Notes: a model not told the origin generated them from the letters alone. A stretch of 64,000 nt of DNA from Roseateles sp. (GCA_016790285.1 JAEUPJ010000088.1:1-64000), one strand, 5' to 3'. Numbered from the stretch's first letter, positions 1-9,350 are shown. Made by a program: numbers and translations.

Positions 1-753
1 GCCTTCGGTGATCGCGCGGATCTCCTCCTCGCCGAGGAAGGAGGTCTCGATGTCGATCTGCGTGAACTCGGGTTGGCGGTCGGCGCGCAGGTCCTCGTCG
101 CGGAAGCACTTCGTGATCTGGTAGTAGCGGTCGAAGCCCGCGACCATCAGCAGCTGCTTGAAGAGCTGGGGCGACTGCGGCAGCGCAAAGAAGTGGCCGT
201 CATGCACGCGGCTGGGCACGAGGTAGTCGCGCGCGCCCTCGGGCGTGCTCTTGGTGAGCATGGGCGTCTCGATGTCCACGAAGCCGTGCTCGTCGAGAAA
301 ACGGCGCACCTCCATCGCCACCTTGTAGCGCAGCATGAGGTTGTTCTGCATGTACGGGCGGCGCAGGTCCAGCACGCGGTGCGTGAGGCGGGTCGTCTCG
401 GACAGGTTGTCCTCATCGATCTGGAAGGGAATGGGCACCGACGGGTTCAGCACCTCGATCTCGTGGCACAGCACCTCGACCTTGCCGGACACGAGGTTGG
501 CGTTCTCGGTGCCGGCCGGGCGGGCGCGCACCTTGCCGACGATCTTGAGGCAGAACTCGCTGCGCACGTCTTCAGCGATCTTGAACATGTCCGCGCGGTC
601 GGGGTCGCAGACGACCTGGACGAGGCCTTCGCGGTCGCGCAGGTCGATGAAGATGACGCCGCCGTGGTCACGGCGACGGTGGGCCCAGCCCATCAGGGTC
701 ACGGTCTGGTCGAGCAGCTTTTCGCTGACTTGGCCGGCATAGCAGGTACGCAT
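1..753 (-). CDS. aspS: Aspartyl-tRNA synthetase, 3' end cut by window edge
   Basis: Class II aminoacyl-tRNA synthetase that charges tRNA-Asp in the cytoplasm. The visible N-terminal 251 residues begin MRTCYAGQV and contain the OB-fold anticodon domain followed by the start of the catalytic domain, with the conserved [10 protein letters not shown] stretch and motif 2 ([16 protein letters not shown]). The reading frame stays open to base 1, so the C-terminal catalytic half is outside the window. Residue 30 is His (RRRDHGG) where E. coli has Leu; His here is typical of non-discriminating AspRS that also charges tRNA-Asn, as in Pseudomonas aeruginosa. It lies downstream of fmdB and the DUF502 gene on the same strand, a common betaproteobacterial order. 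The ATG at 751-753 is the family start. Confidence 0.97.
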   Translation of the reverse strand, partial: MRTCYAGQVSEKLLDQTVTLMGWAHRRRDHGGVIFIDLRDREGLVQVVCDPDRADMFKIAEDVRSEFCLKIVGKVRARPAGTENANLVSGKVEVLCHEIEVLNPSVPIPFQIDEDNLSETTRLTHRVLDLRRPYMQNNLMLRYKVAMEVRRFLDEHGFVDIETPMLTKSTPEGARDYLVPSRVHDGHFFALPQSPQLFKQLLMVAGFDRYYQITKCFRDEDLRADRQPEFTQIDIETSFLGEEEIRAITEG

Positions 754-847
754 GGAAATTCTCCGGGAATCTTTTCAGGGGGTGTTCTGTGGGGCGCTGT
801 CGAGCTCGCTGGCTCTCAGGATTGAACGCGGGCCGGGGCGTCCAACC

Positions 848-1540
848 CTAGGGATTTCGGCCTGCGTCGACCGGCGCGCAGGGCGTCTCGGGCTGGCCCA
901 ACGGCGCCACCGTGCCCATGGAGATGATGTACTTGAGCGCCTCGTCCACCGACATCTGCAGCGGCCGCACGTCAGCGCGCGGCACGATCAGGAAGAAGCC
1001 GGAAGTCGGGTTGGGCGTCGTCGGCACGTAGATGCTCACGTGCTCCTGCTCCAGGTGGCAGGCGACTTCGCCGCTGGGCGTGCCAGTGACGAATGCAATC
1101 GTCCAGCTGCCCGCACGCGGGTACTGCACGAGCACCGCCTCGCGGAAGGCATTGCCGCTGCTGGAGAACAGCGTGTCCGACACCTGCTTGACCGAGCTGT
1201 AGATGCTCTTGACGATGGGGATGTGGGACATCAGCCGGTCCCACTGCGTGAGCAGCCACTGGCCGAAGATGTTGGCGACGAAGACGCCCGTGGCCAGCAG
1301 CCCGCCGGCGACGATCACCAGGCCCAGGCCCGGCACGTGTTGCAGTGCCAGCAGGCCGTCGCGCCAGGCGCTGGGCAGCACCAGGGCGAGCGCCGCGAGC
1401 AGCGAGCCGAAGACGCCGTTGACGACATCCAGTGCCTGGCCGAGCACCCAGACGGTGATGGCCAGCGGCAGCCAGACCAGCAGGCCGGCAACGAGGTATT
1501 TGCGAAGGGAGGCGCCCACGTCGACCCGATTCAGTGGCAC
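848..1540 (-). CDS. DUF502 family inner-membrane protein
   Basis: A 230-residue membrane protein of the DUF502 family, function unknown. Two long hydrophobic segments are visible (about residues 13-50 and 68-95). They are followed by the family region SIYSSVKQVSDTL and a soluble C-terminal domain with VPTTPNPTSG and a late SVDEALKYIISMG segment. The start is GTG at 1538-1540, overlapping the last codons of fmdB by 10 bases, which suggests translational coupling. Between it and aspS are 94 bases with no other gene. The fmdB-DUF502-aspS order recurs in betaproteobacteria and implies co-transcription; the role is not known. Confidence 0.88.
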   Translation of the reverse strand: MPLNRVDVGASLRKYLVAGLLVWLPLAITVWVLGQALDVVNGVFGSLLAALALVLPSAWRDGLLALQHVPGLGLVIVAGGLLATGVFVANIFGQWLLTQWDRLMSHIPIVKSIYSSVKQVSDTLFSSSGNAFREAVLVQYPRAGSWTIAFVTGTPSGEVACHLEQEHVSIYVPTTPNPTSGFFLIVPRADVRPLQMSVDEALKYIISMGTVAPLGQPETPCAPVDAGRNP

Positions 1541-1860
1541 GCGCAGGAGCCGCCGCAGGGGGTGGAGGACGACGCCTCGCTGGAGCCCCCGCCGGAGTCA
1601 CCCGAATCGCTCTTGGCTGGCTCGGCGGTGGCCGGTGCCGACGCTGCGGCCGCACCGGTGGCGGCTGCGCCGCCGCTGCCGCCGCGGAAGTCGGTCACGT
1701 ACCAGCCGGAGCCCTTGAGCTGGAAGCCCGCGGCGGTGACTTGCTTGCTGAAGGATTCGGCACCGCAGGCGGGGCAGGTCGTCAGCGGGGCATCAGAGAG
1801 CTTTTGCAGCACGTCCTTGGCATGGCCACAGGCGCTGCAGCGGTAGGCGTAGATGGGCAT
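1531..1860 (-). CDS. FmdB family zinc-ribbon regulatory protein
   Basis: A 109-residue protein of the FmdB/CxxC zinc-ribbon family (putative regulatory protein). It starts MPIYAYRC and carries a four-cysteine ribbon (CSACG near residue 9 and CPACG near residue 30), followed by GFQLKGSGWYVTDF, the family signature. The C-terminus is a low-complexity Gly/Ala/Ser tail ending in Cys/His residues (CGGSCACH) that could bind a further metal. The ATG at 1858-1860 is chosen over the longer upstream frame because MPIYAY is the conserved family N-terminus. It is first in a likely fmdB-DUF502-aspS operon and overlaps the next gene by 10 bases. Confidence 0.9.
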   Translation of the reverse strand: MPIYAYRCSACGHAKDVLQKLSDAPLTTCPACGAESFSKQVTAAGFQLKGSGWYVTDFRGGSGGAAATGAAAASAPATAEPAKSDSGDSGGGSSEASSSTPCGGSCACH

Positions 1861-1898
1861 GGTGGTGCAAAAGGGGTTGGGGTTGGGCAAAACCCGCG

Positions 1899-1925
1899 AT
1901 TTTAGGGCCACGGCGCCGGCTTCAA
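1899..1925 (-). promoter_or_regulatory. Candidate promoter for fmdB-DUF502-aspS
   Basis: On the minus strand a TAAAAT box (1899-1904) lies 38 bases before the fmdB start and is preceded by TTGAAG (1920-1925) with a 15-base spacer. The -10 box is good for a sigma-70 promoter; the spacer is shorter than the usual 17. It lies in the only non-coding stretch upstream of fmdB. This is inferred from motif match only. Confidence 0.4.
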
Positions 1926-1938
1926 GCCCCGAGGCCCC

Positions 1939-3402
1939 TCAGGGGTGGGGCTTCAAGTGGTGGCTGACGTGCTCGTGGCGGTTGGCCAGGACCTGCGGCA
2001 TCAGCGAGCCCACCAGCATGCCGGCCAGCGCCGCGATCAGCCCGGCAAGCTGGCCGGGGAAGAACTCGCCCCAGGTCGTGACCTGCGGGAAGAAGGCCAC
2101 CCAGACGGCGATGCCGGCAAAGATCGAGAAGATGGCGCCCTGCGTCGTGGCACGCCCCCAGTACAGGCCGAAGACCAGCGGCACGAAGGCGGCCACGAGC
2201 GTGACCTGGTAGGCGGCGCTGACCATCTCATAGATGGGCGTGCCCTGCAGGGCGATCGAGTAGGCCAGCACGCAGAAGGCGAAGATGACGAGCGTCACCC
2301 GCATCGCGACGAGCTGCTGCTTGTCGCTCATGCCGGGGCGGATCTGCTTGAGGATGTTCTCCACGAAGCTCGTCGTCGGCGCCAGCAGCGTGGCCGACGA
2401 GGTGCTCTTGATGGCCGACAGCAGCGCACCGAAGAACAGGATCTGCATGATCAGCGGCATGTGGCCCATGATGAAGGTGGGCAGCACACGCTGGTAGTCG
2501 TTCTGGGCCAGGTCCAGCGCCTTGTCGCCCATGACTGCCACGGCGGCCAGCACGATGAACATGGGCACGAAGGCGAAGGCGATGTAGCTGAAGCCGCCGA
2601 TGATGGCGCCGCGCTGGGCGGTCTTGGCGTCCTTGGCGGACATGACGCGCTGGAAGACGTCCTGCTGCGGGATGGAGCCCAGCATCATCGTGAGCGCGGC
2701 GCCCAGGAACATGGCCAGGTCGGTGAAGGTCGGCTCGGGAAGGAACTTGCCGAGGTTCTTGCTGGCGGCGAGGTCCAGCACCACGCCCGCACCACCGGCC
2801 AGATCCGCGGAGAAGATCGCGATGATCGACAGGCCCACGACCAGCACGATCATCTGGATGAAGTCCGTCCAGGCCACGGCCAGGAAGCCGCCGATGACGA
2901 CGTACACCAGCACCGCCAGCAGCCCGACGATCATGCCCATCTGCGGGCTCATGGCGCCGTCGGTCAGGATGCTGAACACCAGGCCCAGCGCCGTGACCTG
3001 CGCCGCGACCCAGCCCAGGTAGCTCAGGATGATGGCCAGCGAGCAAAAGATCTCCACGCCCTTGCCGTAGCGCTGGCGGTAGAAGTCGCCGATGGTCAGC
3101 AGGTTCTTCTGGTAGAGCTTGGCCGCGAAAAAGGCACCCACCAGCACCAGGCACAGGCCCGCGCCGAAGGGGTCTTCCACGATGGCGCCCAGGCCGCCCT
3201 GCACGAACTTGGCTGGGATGCCCATGACCGTTTCCGCACCAAACCAGGTCGCGAATGTGGTCGTGATCACCATGACCAGCGGCAGGCTGCGGCCGGCGAC
3301 GGCGAAGTCGCTGGTGTTCTTGACCCGCGTGCCGGCCCAGACGCCGATGCCCAGCGTGCCGAGCAGGTAGAGCACGACGAAAACGATCAGCGTGGTGTTC
3401 AT
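1939..3402 (-). CDS. Sodium:solute symporter (SSS family)
   Basis: A 487-residue inner-membrane secondary transporter of the sodium:solute symporter family, which couples solute uptake to sodium influx. About 13 hydrophobic helices alternate with short loops. Typical SSS segments are visible: DFAVAGRSLP after helix 1, the unwound-helix region FATWFGAETVMGIP, WTDFIQM, and the SATLLAPTTSF stretch in helix 9. The length is normal for the family. The substrate cannot be read from the sequence; proline, pantothenate, acetate or other organic anions are all possible. It sits alone between ubiB (76-base gap with a hairpin) and fmdB. Confidence 0.9.
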   Translation of the reverse strand: MNTTLIVFVVLYLLGTLGIGVWAGTRVKNTSDFAVAGRSLPLVMVITTTFATWFGAETVMGIPAKFVQGGLGAIVEDPFGAGLCLVLVGAFFAAKLYQKNLLTIGDFYRQRYGKGVEIFCSLAIILSYLGWVAAQVTALGLVFSILTDGAMSPQMGMIVGLLAVLVYVVIGGFLAVAWTDFIQMIVLVVGLSIIAIFSADLAGGAGVVLDLAASKNLGKFLPEPTFTDLAMFLGAALTMMLGSIPQQDVFQRVMSAKDAKTAQRGAIIGGFSYIAFAFVPMFIVLAAVAVMGDKALDLAQNDYQRVLPTFIMGHMPLIMQILFFGALLSAIKSTSSATLLAPTTSFVENILKQIRPGMSDKQQLVAMRVTLVIFAFCVLAYSIALQGTPIYEMVSAAYQVTLVAAFVPLVFGLYWGRATTQGAIFSIFAGIAVWVAFFPQVTTWGEFFPGQLAGLIAALAGMLVGSLMPQVLANRHEHVSHHLKPHP

Positions 3403-3449
3403 GGGCGTCAGGACGGGTGGGGCCGGAAAAATTGGCGCGGATTATGAAG

Positions 3450-3474
3450 GCGCCACCCGGCAGCCGGGCGGCGC
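3450..3474 (-). terminator. Hairpin after ubiB, likely terminator
   Basis: Immediately after the ubiB stop, GCGCCACCCGGC and GCCGGGCGGCGC form a near-perfect inverted repeat (3450-3461 and 3463-3474) with one position that becomes a G-U wobble in the minus-strand RNA. There is no immediate U-run; a T-rich patch (AATTTTTCC) follows about 15 bases later. It is positioned to separate ubiB from the symporter gene. Confidence 0.55.
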
Positions 3475-3478
3475 GGGC

Positions 3479-5041
3479 CTAGAGGCCGAGGTTTAGAAAG
3501 TGCAGCGCAAGCCAAGCAAGGGTGATGCCGAGCGCGAAGCCGCCGGCGCCCCACAGCAGGCTGGACAGCAGCCGGTTGGTGCTGCGCAGCTCGCGCACCA
3601 GGGCGCGAAGCTCGGCGTCGCCACCGCGCTGGGCCTGCTGCTTCAAGGCGTCGTGCAGCAGGCGCGGCAGCTCGGGAATCAGCTGCGCGAAGCGCGGCGC
3701 CTCTTTCATCATCTGCTTGTTGAAGGCCGGCCAGCCGACCTGCTCCTGCATCCAGCGCTCCAGGAAAGGCTTGGCCGTGGCCCAGAGGTCCAGCTCGGGG
3801 TCCAGCTGGCGACCCAGGCCCTCGACGTTGAGCAGCGTTTTTTGCAGCAGCACGAGCTGGGGCTGGATCTCGACGTTGAAGCGGCGCGAGGTCTGGAACA
3901 GCCGCATCAGCACCTGGCCGAGCGAGATGTCCTTCAGCGGCCGGTCGAAATGAGGCTCGCACACGGCGCGAACGGCGCTTTCCAGCGCATCCACCCGGGT
4001 CTCGGGCGGCACCCAGCCGGAGGCGATGTGCAGCTCGGCCACGCGCTTGTAGTCGCGCTGGAAGAAGGCGATGAAGTTCTGCGCGAGGTAGTCCTTGTCC
4101 ACCTCGGTGAGCGTGCCGATGATGCCGAAGTCCAGCGCGATGTAGCGGCCGAACGTCTCGGGCGCCAGGCTCACCTGGATGTTGCCCGGGTGCATGTCGG
4201 CGTGAAAGAAGCCGTCGCGGAAGACCTGGGTGAAGAAGATGGTCACGCCGTCGCGCGCCAGCTTCTTGATGTCGATGCCCGCCTCCTCCAGCACCGCGCG
4301 CTGGGAGATGGGCACGCCCTTCATGCGCTCCATGACGATGACTTCGGAGCTGCACAGGTCCCAGTGCATCTCGGGCACCAGCACCAGGTCCAGGCCGTCC
4401 ATGTTGCGGCGCAGCTGGGCGGCGTTGGCGGCCTCGCGCACCAGGTCCAGCTCGTCGTGGAGGTAGGTGTCGAACTCGGCGACCACCTCGCGGGGCTTCA
4501 GGCGCCGGCCGTCGGCCGAAAAGCGCTCGATCCACACGGCCAGCTGGCGCATCAGGGCGAGGTCGTCGTCGATGACGTCCAGCATGCCCGGGCGCAGCAC
4601 CTTCACGGCCACCTCGCGACCGTCCTTGAGCGTGGCGAAATGCACCTGCGCGATGCTGGCGCTGGCCACAGGCTCGGCGTCGAAGCTGGCAAACAGCTGC
4701 TCCAGCGGCCGCCCGAAGGCGCGCTCCACCATCTCGCGGGACAGCGCGGCCGGGAAGGGCGGCACGCGGTCCTGCAGCCGGGCGAGCTCCTGCGCCACGT
4801 CGGCCGGCAGCAGGTCGCGCCGGGTGGACAGCACCTGGCCGAACTTCACGAAGATGGGGCCCAGCCGCTCCAGCGCCAGGCGCAACCGCACGCCGCGGGG
4901 CTCCTGCCAGCGCCGGCCCAGGCGGGTCAGGCGCCGCAGGATCTGAAAGCGCCGACGGGTGAGGCCCGACAGGGCCAGGTCATCGAGGCCGAAGCGCCAG
5001 ACCGTCCAGAGGATGACCAGCAGCCGCGAGAGGAACCTCAT
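3479..5041 (-). CDS. ubiB: UbiB, atypical kinase/ATPase of ubiquinone biosynthesis
   Basis: A 520-residue member of the ABC1/ADCK/UbiB atypical kinase family, needed for ubiquinone biosynthesis. The family KxGQ motif is at about residues 66-69 (VKFGQ), the Ala-rich loop replacing the P-loop is ASASIAQ at about 126-132, and the lysine-containing VKVLRPG follows. Later motifs include HADMHPGNI and ALDFGIIG. Two hydrophobic segments at the C-terminus (last 30 residues, [19 protein letters not shown]) anchor it in the membrane, as in E. coli UbiB. The start codon overlaps the stop of the upstream ubiJ-like gene by four bases (ATGA), so the two are translationally coupled. Confidence 0.96.
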   Translation of the reverse strand: MRFLSRLLVILWTVWRFGLDDLALSGLTRRRFQILRRLTRLGRRWQEPRGVRLRLALERLGPIFVKFGQVLSTRRDLLPADVAQELARLQDRVPPFPAALSREMVERAFGRPLEQLFASFDAEPVASASIAQVHFATLKDGREVAVKVLRPGMLDVIDDDLALMRQLAVWIERFSADGRRLKPREVVAEFDTYLHDELDLVREAANAAQLRRNMDGLDLVLVPEMHWDLCSSEVIVMERMKGVPISQRAVLEEAGIDIKKLARDGVTIFFTQVFRDGFFHADMHPGNIQVSLAPETFGRYIALDFGIIGTLTEVDKDYLAQNFIAFFQRDYKRVAELHIASGWVPPETRVDALESAVRAVCEPHFDRPLKDISLGQVLMRLFQTSRRFNVEIQPQLVLLQKTLLNVEGLGRQLDPELDLWATAKPFLERWMQEQVGWPAFNKQMMKEAPRFAQLIPELPRLLHDALKQQAQRGGDAELRALVRELRSTNRLLSSLLWGAGGFALGITLAWLALHFLNLGL

Positions 5042-5583
5042 GCGCCGCTGCCGGGGGTCGTCGTCGCGAAACGGGCGGCCATGCCGGACAGCGTGCGCCG
5101 CAGGGTGCGGCCGAATTGGGCCAGTTGCCGGGCCGGCAGCGGGCCGACGATGCCAGCCAGGTCGTCCTCGATGTCCCAGCGCAGGTTGTCCATCAGCCAG
5201 TGCATCTCCCCGGCGAAGGCGGCGTCCCCCTGCACGCTGACGGTGGGTTGCTCGCCGCTCAGGGCGCCCAGCGCCAGCCGGGCGGGGTTGGACGCGTCGA
5301 TCTCGATGCGCAGGCCGCCGGCACCGCCCGTGGGGGCGTCCAGCCGCTCGAACAGCCCGGCCGGCGTGACACCCAGGATCAGGTCAGGCGCTGGCGGCAG
5401 CAGGCTGGGCCAGCCGGCCAGGTGCACCGTCAGGCTGCGCCCGGCCAGCGGCTTGAGCCGGTCCGCCGCGATGGGCTCGCGTGACACCACATGGTTGATG
5501 AGGAGCACGAGGCGATCCTGCAGGGCCGGCAGGAGCAGCGGCGACAGGGACGGCAGGGGTGGCAGGGGCCAGGAAGACGACAT
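5038..5583 (-). CDS. ubiJ: UbiJ-like SCP2-domain protein
   Basis: A 181-residue protein immediately upstream of ubiB, matching in place and composition the SCP2-domain accessory factor UbiJ that binds ubiquinone intermediates and organises the Ubi complex. The middle contains the sterol-carrier-like pattern ([12 protein letters not shown], then [18 protein letters not shown]), followed by [31 protein letters not shown], close to the usual UbiJ ending. The ATG at 5581-5583 ([10 protein letters not shown]) is preferred over a longer frame because it excludes a non-conserved extension. Its stop overlaps the ubiB start by four bases. Identification rests on motifs plus synteny with E. coli ubiE-ubiJ-ubiB. 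Confidence 0.85.
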   Translation of the reverse strand: MSSSWPLPPLPSLSPLLLPALQDRLVLLINHVVSREPIAADRLKPLAGRSLTVHLAGWPSLLPPAPDLILGVTPAGLFERLDAPTGGAGGLRIEIDASNPARLALGALSGEQPTVSVQGDAAFAGEMHWLMDNLRWDIEDDLAGIVGPLPARQLAQFGRTLRRTLSGMAARFATTTPGSGA

Positions 5584-5590
5584 ACGCAAG

Positions 5591-5596
5591 ATTGTA
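5591..5596 (-). promoter_or_regulatory. Candidate -10 element for ubiJ-ubiB
   Basis: TACAAT on the minus strand ends seven bases before the ubiJ ATG, implying a very short leader or a leaderless transcript. No good -35 box is visible at 17 bases. The divergent 134-base gap to epsB must hold promoters for both directions; the plus-strand one could not be identified and epsB has no evident Shine-Dalgarno sequence. Weak motif-only call. Confidence 0.3.
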
Positions 5597-5717
5597 GGCA
5601 GCGGACCCTGAACAAGGGACGCGACGGATTCGGCCGTCAAATTTGTTGATGGAGAATCCCTGATCGTTTTTACCTGCCCCCTGCCGGCCTCCCACGAGGC
5701 CCACCCTAGCCGACACG

Positions 5718-7106
5718 ATGTTTGAGGACCGCAGCTACAAGAGGACGTTCTACAGCGCGCCGCAGTCGGTCGAGTCCCTGATCGCCGCCTTCCTTGAGCC
5801 GGGCATCATCGTCCTGACGTTCCTGCTGGTGAACGGGCATTTCGACGAGCCGGTGATGCGCCCGGCCCTGACGCTGTGCCTGCTGGTGTTCGCCCTCACC
5901 TTCCCCGGCCGCAACCGCTTTGGCGACCATCCGGCCAGCGCGCTCGTGGATGTGCTGTCCTCGTGGCTCGTGCTGCTGGGCATCCTGATGCTGTGCGGCT
6001 ACGCCACGAACAGCCTGCATTACTTCGAGGACGAGGTGCTGGTGTGGTGGGCCATCATCACGCCCATCGCGCAGATCACGGCGATCGAAGCGGGGCGCCG
6101 TGTCCAGAAATGGCGCGCGGCCGACCCCAGCGCCCGCCGCACCGCCGTCGTCGTCGGCGCGGGGCCCCTGGGGCACAAGGTGTCGCGGGCGCTGCGCGAC
6201 AACCAGGGCGTCATCTGCCTGGGCTACTTCGACGACCGCAGCCCCGAGCGGCTGCATCCCGAGGCGGGTGCGGCCATCCTGGGGACGCTGGCCCAGCTGA
6301 GCGACTACGTGCGCGCCAACGGCGTGCGCGAGGTCTACATCACCCTGCCGCTGGGCTCGCAGCCACGCATCGTGGAGCTGCTCGAACAGGTGCAGGGCAC
6401 CACCGCGTCGCTGTTCTTCGTGCCCGACGTGTTCGGCATCAGCATCATCCAGGGCCGGCTGCAGGACATGAACGGCGTGCCGGTCGTGGGCATCTGCGAG
6501 ACGCCCTTCACGGGCACCAACCAGCTCGTCAAGCGGCTCAGCGACATCGTGCTGGCCACGCTCATCCTCATCCTCATCTCGCCCATCCTGCTGCTCGTGG
6601 CGCTCGGCGTGAAGCTCAGCTCGCCGGGGCCCGTCATCTTCAAGCAGCGCCGCAACGGCCTGGATGGCGAGGAGATCATCGTCTACAAGTTCCGCTCCAT
6701 GCGCACGCTGGACAACGGCAGCGTGGTCAAGCAGGCCACGAAGGACGACCCCCGCATCACCCGCTTCGGCGCCTTCATCCGCCGCACCTCGCTGGACGAG
6801 CTGCCCCAGTTCATCAACGTGCTGCAGGGCCGCATGAGCATCGTCGGCCCCCGCCCCCACGCGGTTGCGCACAACGAGGAATACCGCAAGCTCATCAAGG
6901 CCTACATGGTGCGGCACAAGGTCAAGCCCGGCATCACGGGCTGGGCGCAGGTCAACGGCCTGCGGGGCGAGACGGACACCATCGACAAGATGAAGGCCCG
7001 CGTCGAATACGATCTGGAGTACCTGCGCAACTGGTCGCTGGCCCTCGATCTGCAGATCATCCTGCGCACCGTGCGGCTGGTGGTGTTTGATCGACATGCC
7101 TATTAA
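5718..7106 (+). CDS. epsB: Undecaprenyl-phosphate glucose/hexose-1-phosphate transferase (EpsB/WcaJ type)
   Basis: Initiating enzyme of the EPS pathway: transfers a hexose-1-phosphate, probably glucose, from a UDP-sugar to undecaprenyl phosphate at the inner membrane. The 462 residues show four N-terminal membrane helices, a Rossmann-like middle domain starting VVVGAGPLGHKV, a fifth helix (LSDIVLATLILILISPILLL) and the bacterial sugar-transferase catalytic domain (about 270-455). The catalytic domain has KFRSMR, DELPQFINVLQGRMSIVGPRP and PGITGWAQVNGLRGET, all hallmarks of the polyisoprenyl-phosphate hexose-1-phosphate transferase family. It opens the plus-strand EPS block, divergent from ubiJ. 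Glucose as the sugar is family-based inference. Confidence 0.94.
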   Translation: MFEDRSYKRTFYSAPQSVESLIAAFLEPGIIVLTFLLVNGHFDEPVMRPALTLCLLVFALTFPGRNRFGDHPASALVDVLSSWLVLLGILMLCGYATNSLHYFEDEVLVWWAIITPIAQITAIEAGRRVQKWRAADPSARRTAVVVGAGPLGHKVSRALRDNQGVICLGYFDDRSPERLHPEAGAAILGTLAQLSDYVRANGVREVYITLPLGSQPRIVELLEQVQGTTASLFFVPDVFGISIIQGRLQDMNGVPVVGICETPFTGTNQLVKRLSDIVLATLILILISPILLLVALGVKLSSPGPVIFKQRRNGLDGEEIIVYKFRSMRTLDNGSVVKQATKDDPRITRFGAFIRRTSLDELPQFINVLQGRMSIVGPRPHAVAHNEEYRKLIKAYMVRHKVKPGITGWAQVNGLRGETDTIDKMKARVEYDLEYLRNWSLALDLQIILRTVRLVVFDRHAY

Positions 7107-8331
7107 GCCCACCCGCCCCTCCTTCCGCCGGTTCCCTCTGGCCGCCCTGGCCTGCGCCCTGGCCGGTGCCGCCCACGCCCAGACGGACGACACCGCGCCC
7201 TTCTACGCGGGCGCCTCGGTGGGCGTCTCCCACGTCTCCAACGTCTACCGCGTCGGCGGTGGCTCCACGCTGCCTGCGGGCACGAACAACGCCGACACCG
7301 TCACCTCGGCGGGCCTGCTGGCAGGCCTGGACAAGCGGCTGGGCCGCCAGCACCTCACCGTCGACGGCAACCTGCAGAACAACCGCTACAGCGACAACTC
7401 GACGCTGAACAACCGCTCATATTCGCTGCGCAGCGCGCTGAACTGGGAGACCGTGGGCGACCTCTCCGGCACGTTCAGCGCCCAGTCGAGCCGGTCGCTG
7501 GCGCAGTTCAACCTGGGCAGCGGCGCCGAGCAGGTGACCGAGAAGAACATCGAGCGCAACCGCGACTACGCCGCCATCGTGCGGCTGGGCGTGGGCACGC
7601 GCTACTCGCTGGAGGGTGGCTACAGCCAGCGCTCGCGCGACTTCAGCGCGCCGCAGTACGACCGCTTCGTCTACAGCCAGCACACGACGTCGCTGGGGGC
7701 CTATGCCAAACCGGGCGGCAACCTGCGCCTGGGCCTGGCGGCGCGCCGCACGAATGGCGATTACCCGCGCTACCCGATCTACAGCCCCATCGTGCCGGTG
7801 CGCATCGGCAGCCTCGTGATCGACTTCAACCGCGACGACGTCGACCTGACCGCCGCCTGGTCCACCGGCGGCACAAGCCAGATCAACGCCCGCATCAGCA
7901 CGAGCCGCGTGCGCTACGAGCCTTCCACCAGCCCGCTGCGCGACTTCAGCGGCACGACCGGCGCCGTGAACTGGAACTGGCAGCCCACCGGCAAGGTCAC
8001 GCTGGGCGTGCAGTACGTGCGCGACACCGGCCAGGAGACGCTGATCAGCGCCACCGAGGTCAACCGCATCTACACGAGCTGGCAGCTCAACGGCGGCTAC
8101 GCCCTGACGAGCAAGGTCAGCCTCAACGCCACGGTCGCGACCAACCGCAACCACCGCGACGACAGCGCCTTCGACAACGACCGCAGCTACGGCCTGGGCC
8201 TGCGCTGGTCGTTCTCGCGGGCCTTGAGCCTGTCCTGCCAGTACAACCACGCCAGCCGCGACAGCAGCGTGCAGGTCTACACCTACAGCGCCAGCAGCTA
8301 CGGCTGCACCGGCCAAGCCCTCGTCTACTGA
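7096..8331 (+). CDS. epsL: EpsL-like outer-membrane beta-barrel protein
   Basis: A 411-residue exported protein. A signal peptide (MPIKPTRPSFRRFPLAALAC..., cleavage near AHAQ) is followed by alternating hydrophobic/polar strands rich in Tyr, Asn, Arg and Thr, the pattern of an outer-membrane beta barrel, ending in a strand-like C-terminus (GCTGQALVY). Position directly after epsB and length fit the EpsL family found in exosortase-associated EPS operons, where it probably helps polymer export at the outer membrane. The ATG at 7096 is preferred over a TTG nine bases upstream and overlaps epsB by 11 bases. Specific function is inferred from context. Confidence 0.75.
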   Translation: MPIKPTRPSFRRFPLAALACALAGAAHAQTDDTAPFYAGASVGVSHVSNVYRVGGGSTLPAGTNNADTVTSAGLLAGLDKRLGRQHLTVDGNLQNNRYSDNSTLNNRSYSLRSALNWETVGDLSGTFSAQSSRSLAQFNLGSGAEQVTEKNIERNRDYAAIVRLGVGTRYSLEGGYSQRSRDFSAPQYDRFVYSQHTTSLGAYAKPGGNLRLGLAARRTNGDYPRYPIYSPIVPVRIGSLVIDFNRDDVDLTAAWSTGGTSQINARISTSRVRYEPSTSPLRDFSGTTGAVNWNWQPTGKVTLGVQYVRDTGQETLISATEVNRIYTSWQLNGGYALTSKVSLNATVATNRNHRDDSAFDNDRSYGLGLRWSFSRALSLSCQYNHASRDSSVQVYTYSASSYGCTGQALVY

Positions 8332-9350
8332 TGACCACCGTTCTGCTCACCGGTGCCGCCGGCTACATCGCCTCGCACACCTGGCTTGCGCTGCAGCAGG
8401 CGGGCTACCGCGTGGTCGGCGTCGACAACTTCTCCAACAGCTCGCCCGTCGTGCTGGAGCGCCTGGCCGAGCTGGCCAGCGCGCCCATCGAGTTCGAGCG
8501 GGCGGACGTCTGCGACGCCGCGGCCCTGGACGCCGTCTTCAGCGAGTACCACCCGGCAGCCGTCGTGCACTTCGCCGCCTTCAAGGCGGTGGGCGAATCG
8601 GTCGCGCAGCCCCTGGCCTACTACCGCAACAACCTCGGCGGCCTCGTCAACACTTGCGAGGCCATGAAGCGCCACGGCTGCACGCGCATCGTGTTCAGCT
8701 CCAGCGCCACCGTCTATGGCGCCCCGGAGCGCCTGCCGCTGCGCGAAGACGCGGCCACGTCGGCCACCAACCCCTACGGCGCGACCAAGCTCATGGGCGA
8801 GCAGATCCTGCGCGACCTGGGCGTGAGCGACCCGGCCTGGCAGACCGCCTGCCTGCGCTACTTCAACCCTGTGGGCGCCCACGAGAGCGGCCGCATCGGC
8901 GAAGACCCCCGCGGCACGCCCAACAACCTGATGCCCTATGTCGCGCAGGTCGCCGTCGGCCGGCGCGACAAGCTCTCCGTCTTCGGGGGCGACTACCCCA
9001 CGCACGACGGCACCGGCGTGCGCGACTACATCCACGTGACGGACCTGGCCGAGGGCCACGTCGCCGCGCTGCGCTGGCTGCTGGGCAACACCGGCTCGCT
9101 GACCGTCAACCTCGGCACCGGCCAGGGCTACAGCGTGCTCGACCTCGTTCGCGCCTACGAGAAGGCCAGCGGCCGCAGCGTGCCGTATGAAATAGTGGAC
9201 CGCCGCCCCGGCGACGTGGCCGCCTGCTGGGCCGACCCGGCCGCCGCCCGCGAGACACTCGGCTGGGCCGCGCGCCTGGACCTCGCCCGCATGTGCGAGG
9301 ACAGCTGGCGCTGGCAACACCTCAATCCGCACGGATTCAACTCTTCCTGA
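8331..9350 (+). CDS. galE: UDP-glucose 4-epimerase
   Basis: Short-chain dehydrogenase-type epimerase that interconverts UDP-glucose and UDP-galactose using bound NAD, supplying UDP-Gal to the EPS. The 339 residues show the N-terminal Rossmann motif (TGAAGYIASH, the third Gly of GxxGxxG replaced by Ala), VDNFSNSS, the Ser of FSSSATVYG and the catalytic Tyr-Lys pair in NPYGATK. Later GalE signatures are present: RYFNPVGAHESG, NLMPYVAQVA and GTGVRDYIHVTDLA. The ATG shares one base with the stop of the epsL-like gene (TGATG), so the genes are coupled. Length is typical. Confidence 0.94.
   Translation: MTTVLLTGAAGYIASHTWLALQQAGYRVVGVDNFSNSSPVVLERLAELASAPIEFERADVCDAAALDAVFSEYHPAAVVHFAAFKAVGESVAQPLAYYRNNLGGLVNTCEAMKRHGCTRIVFSSSATVYGAPERLPLREDAATSATNPYGATKLMGEQILRDLGVSDPAWQTACLRYFNPVGAHESGRIGEDPRGTPNNLMPYVAQVAVGRRDKLSVFGGDYPTHDGTGVRDYIHVTDLAEGHVAALRWLLGNTGSLTVNLGTGQGYSVLDLVRAYEKASGRSVPYEIVDRRPGDVAACWADPAAARETLGWAARLDLARMCEDSWRWQHLNPHGFNSS

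Noticed and set aside
1945-3447. Plus-strand 500-codon frame opposite the sodium:solute symporter
   Set aside because: Antisense to a full-length symporter, rich in His/Gln/Arg, no recognisable domain.
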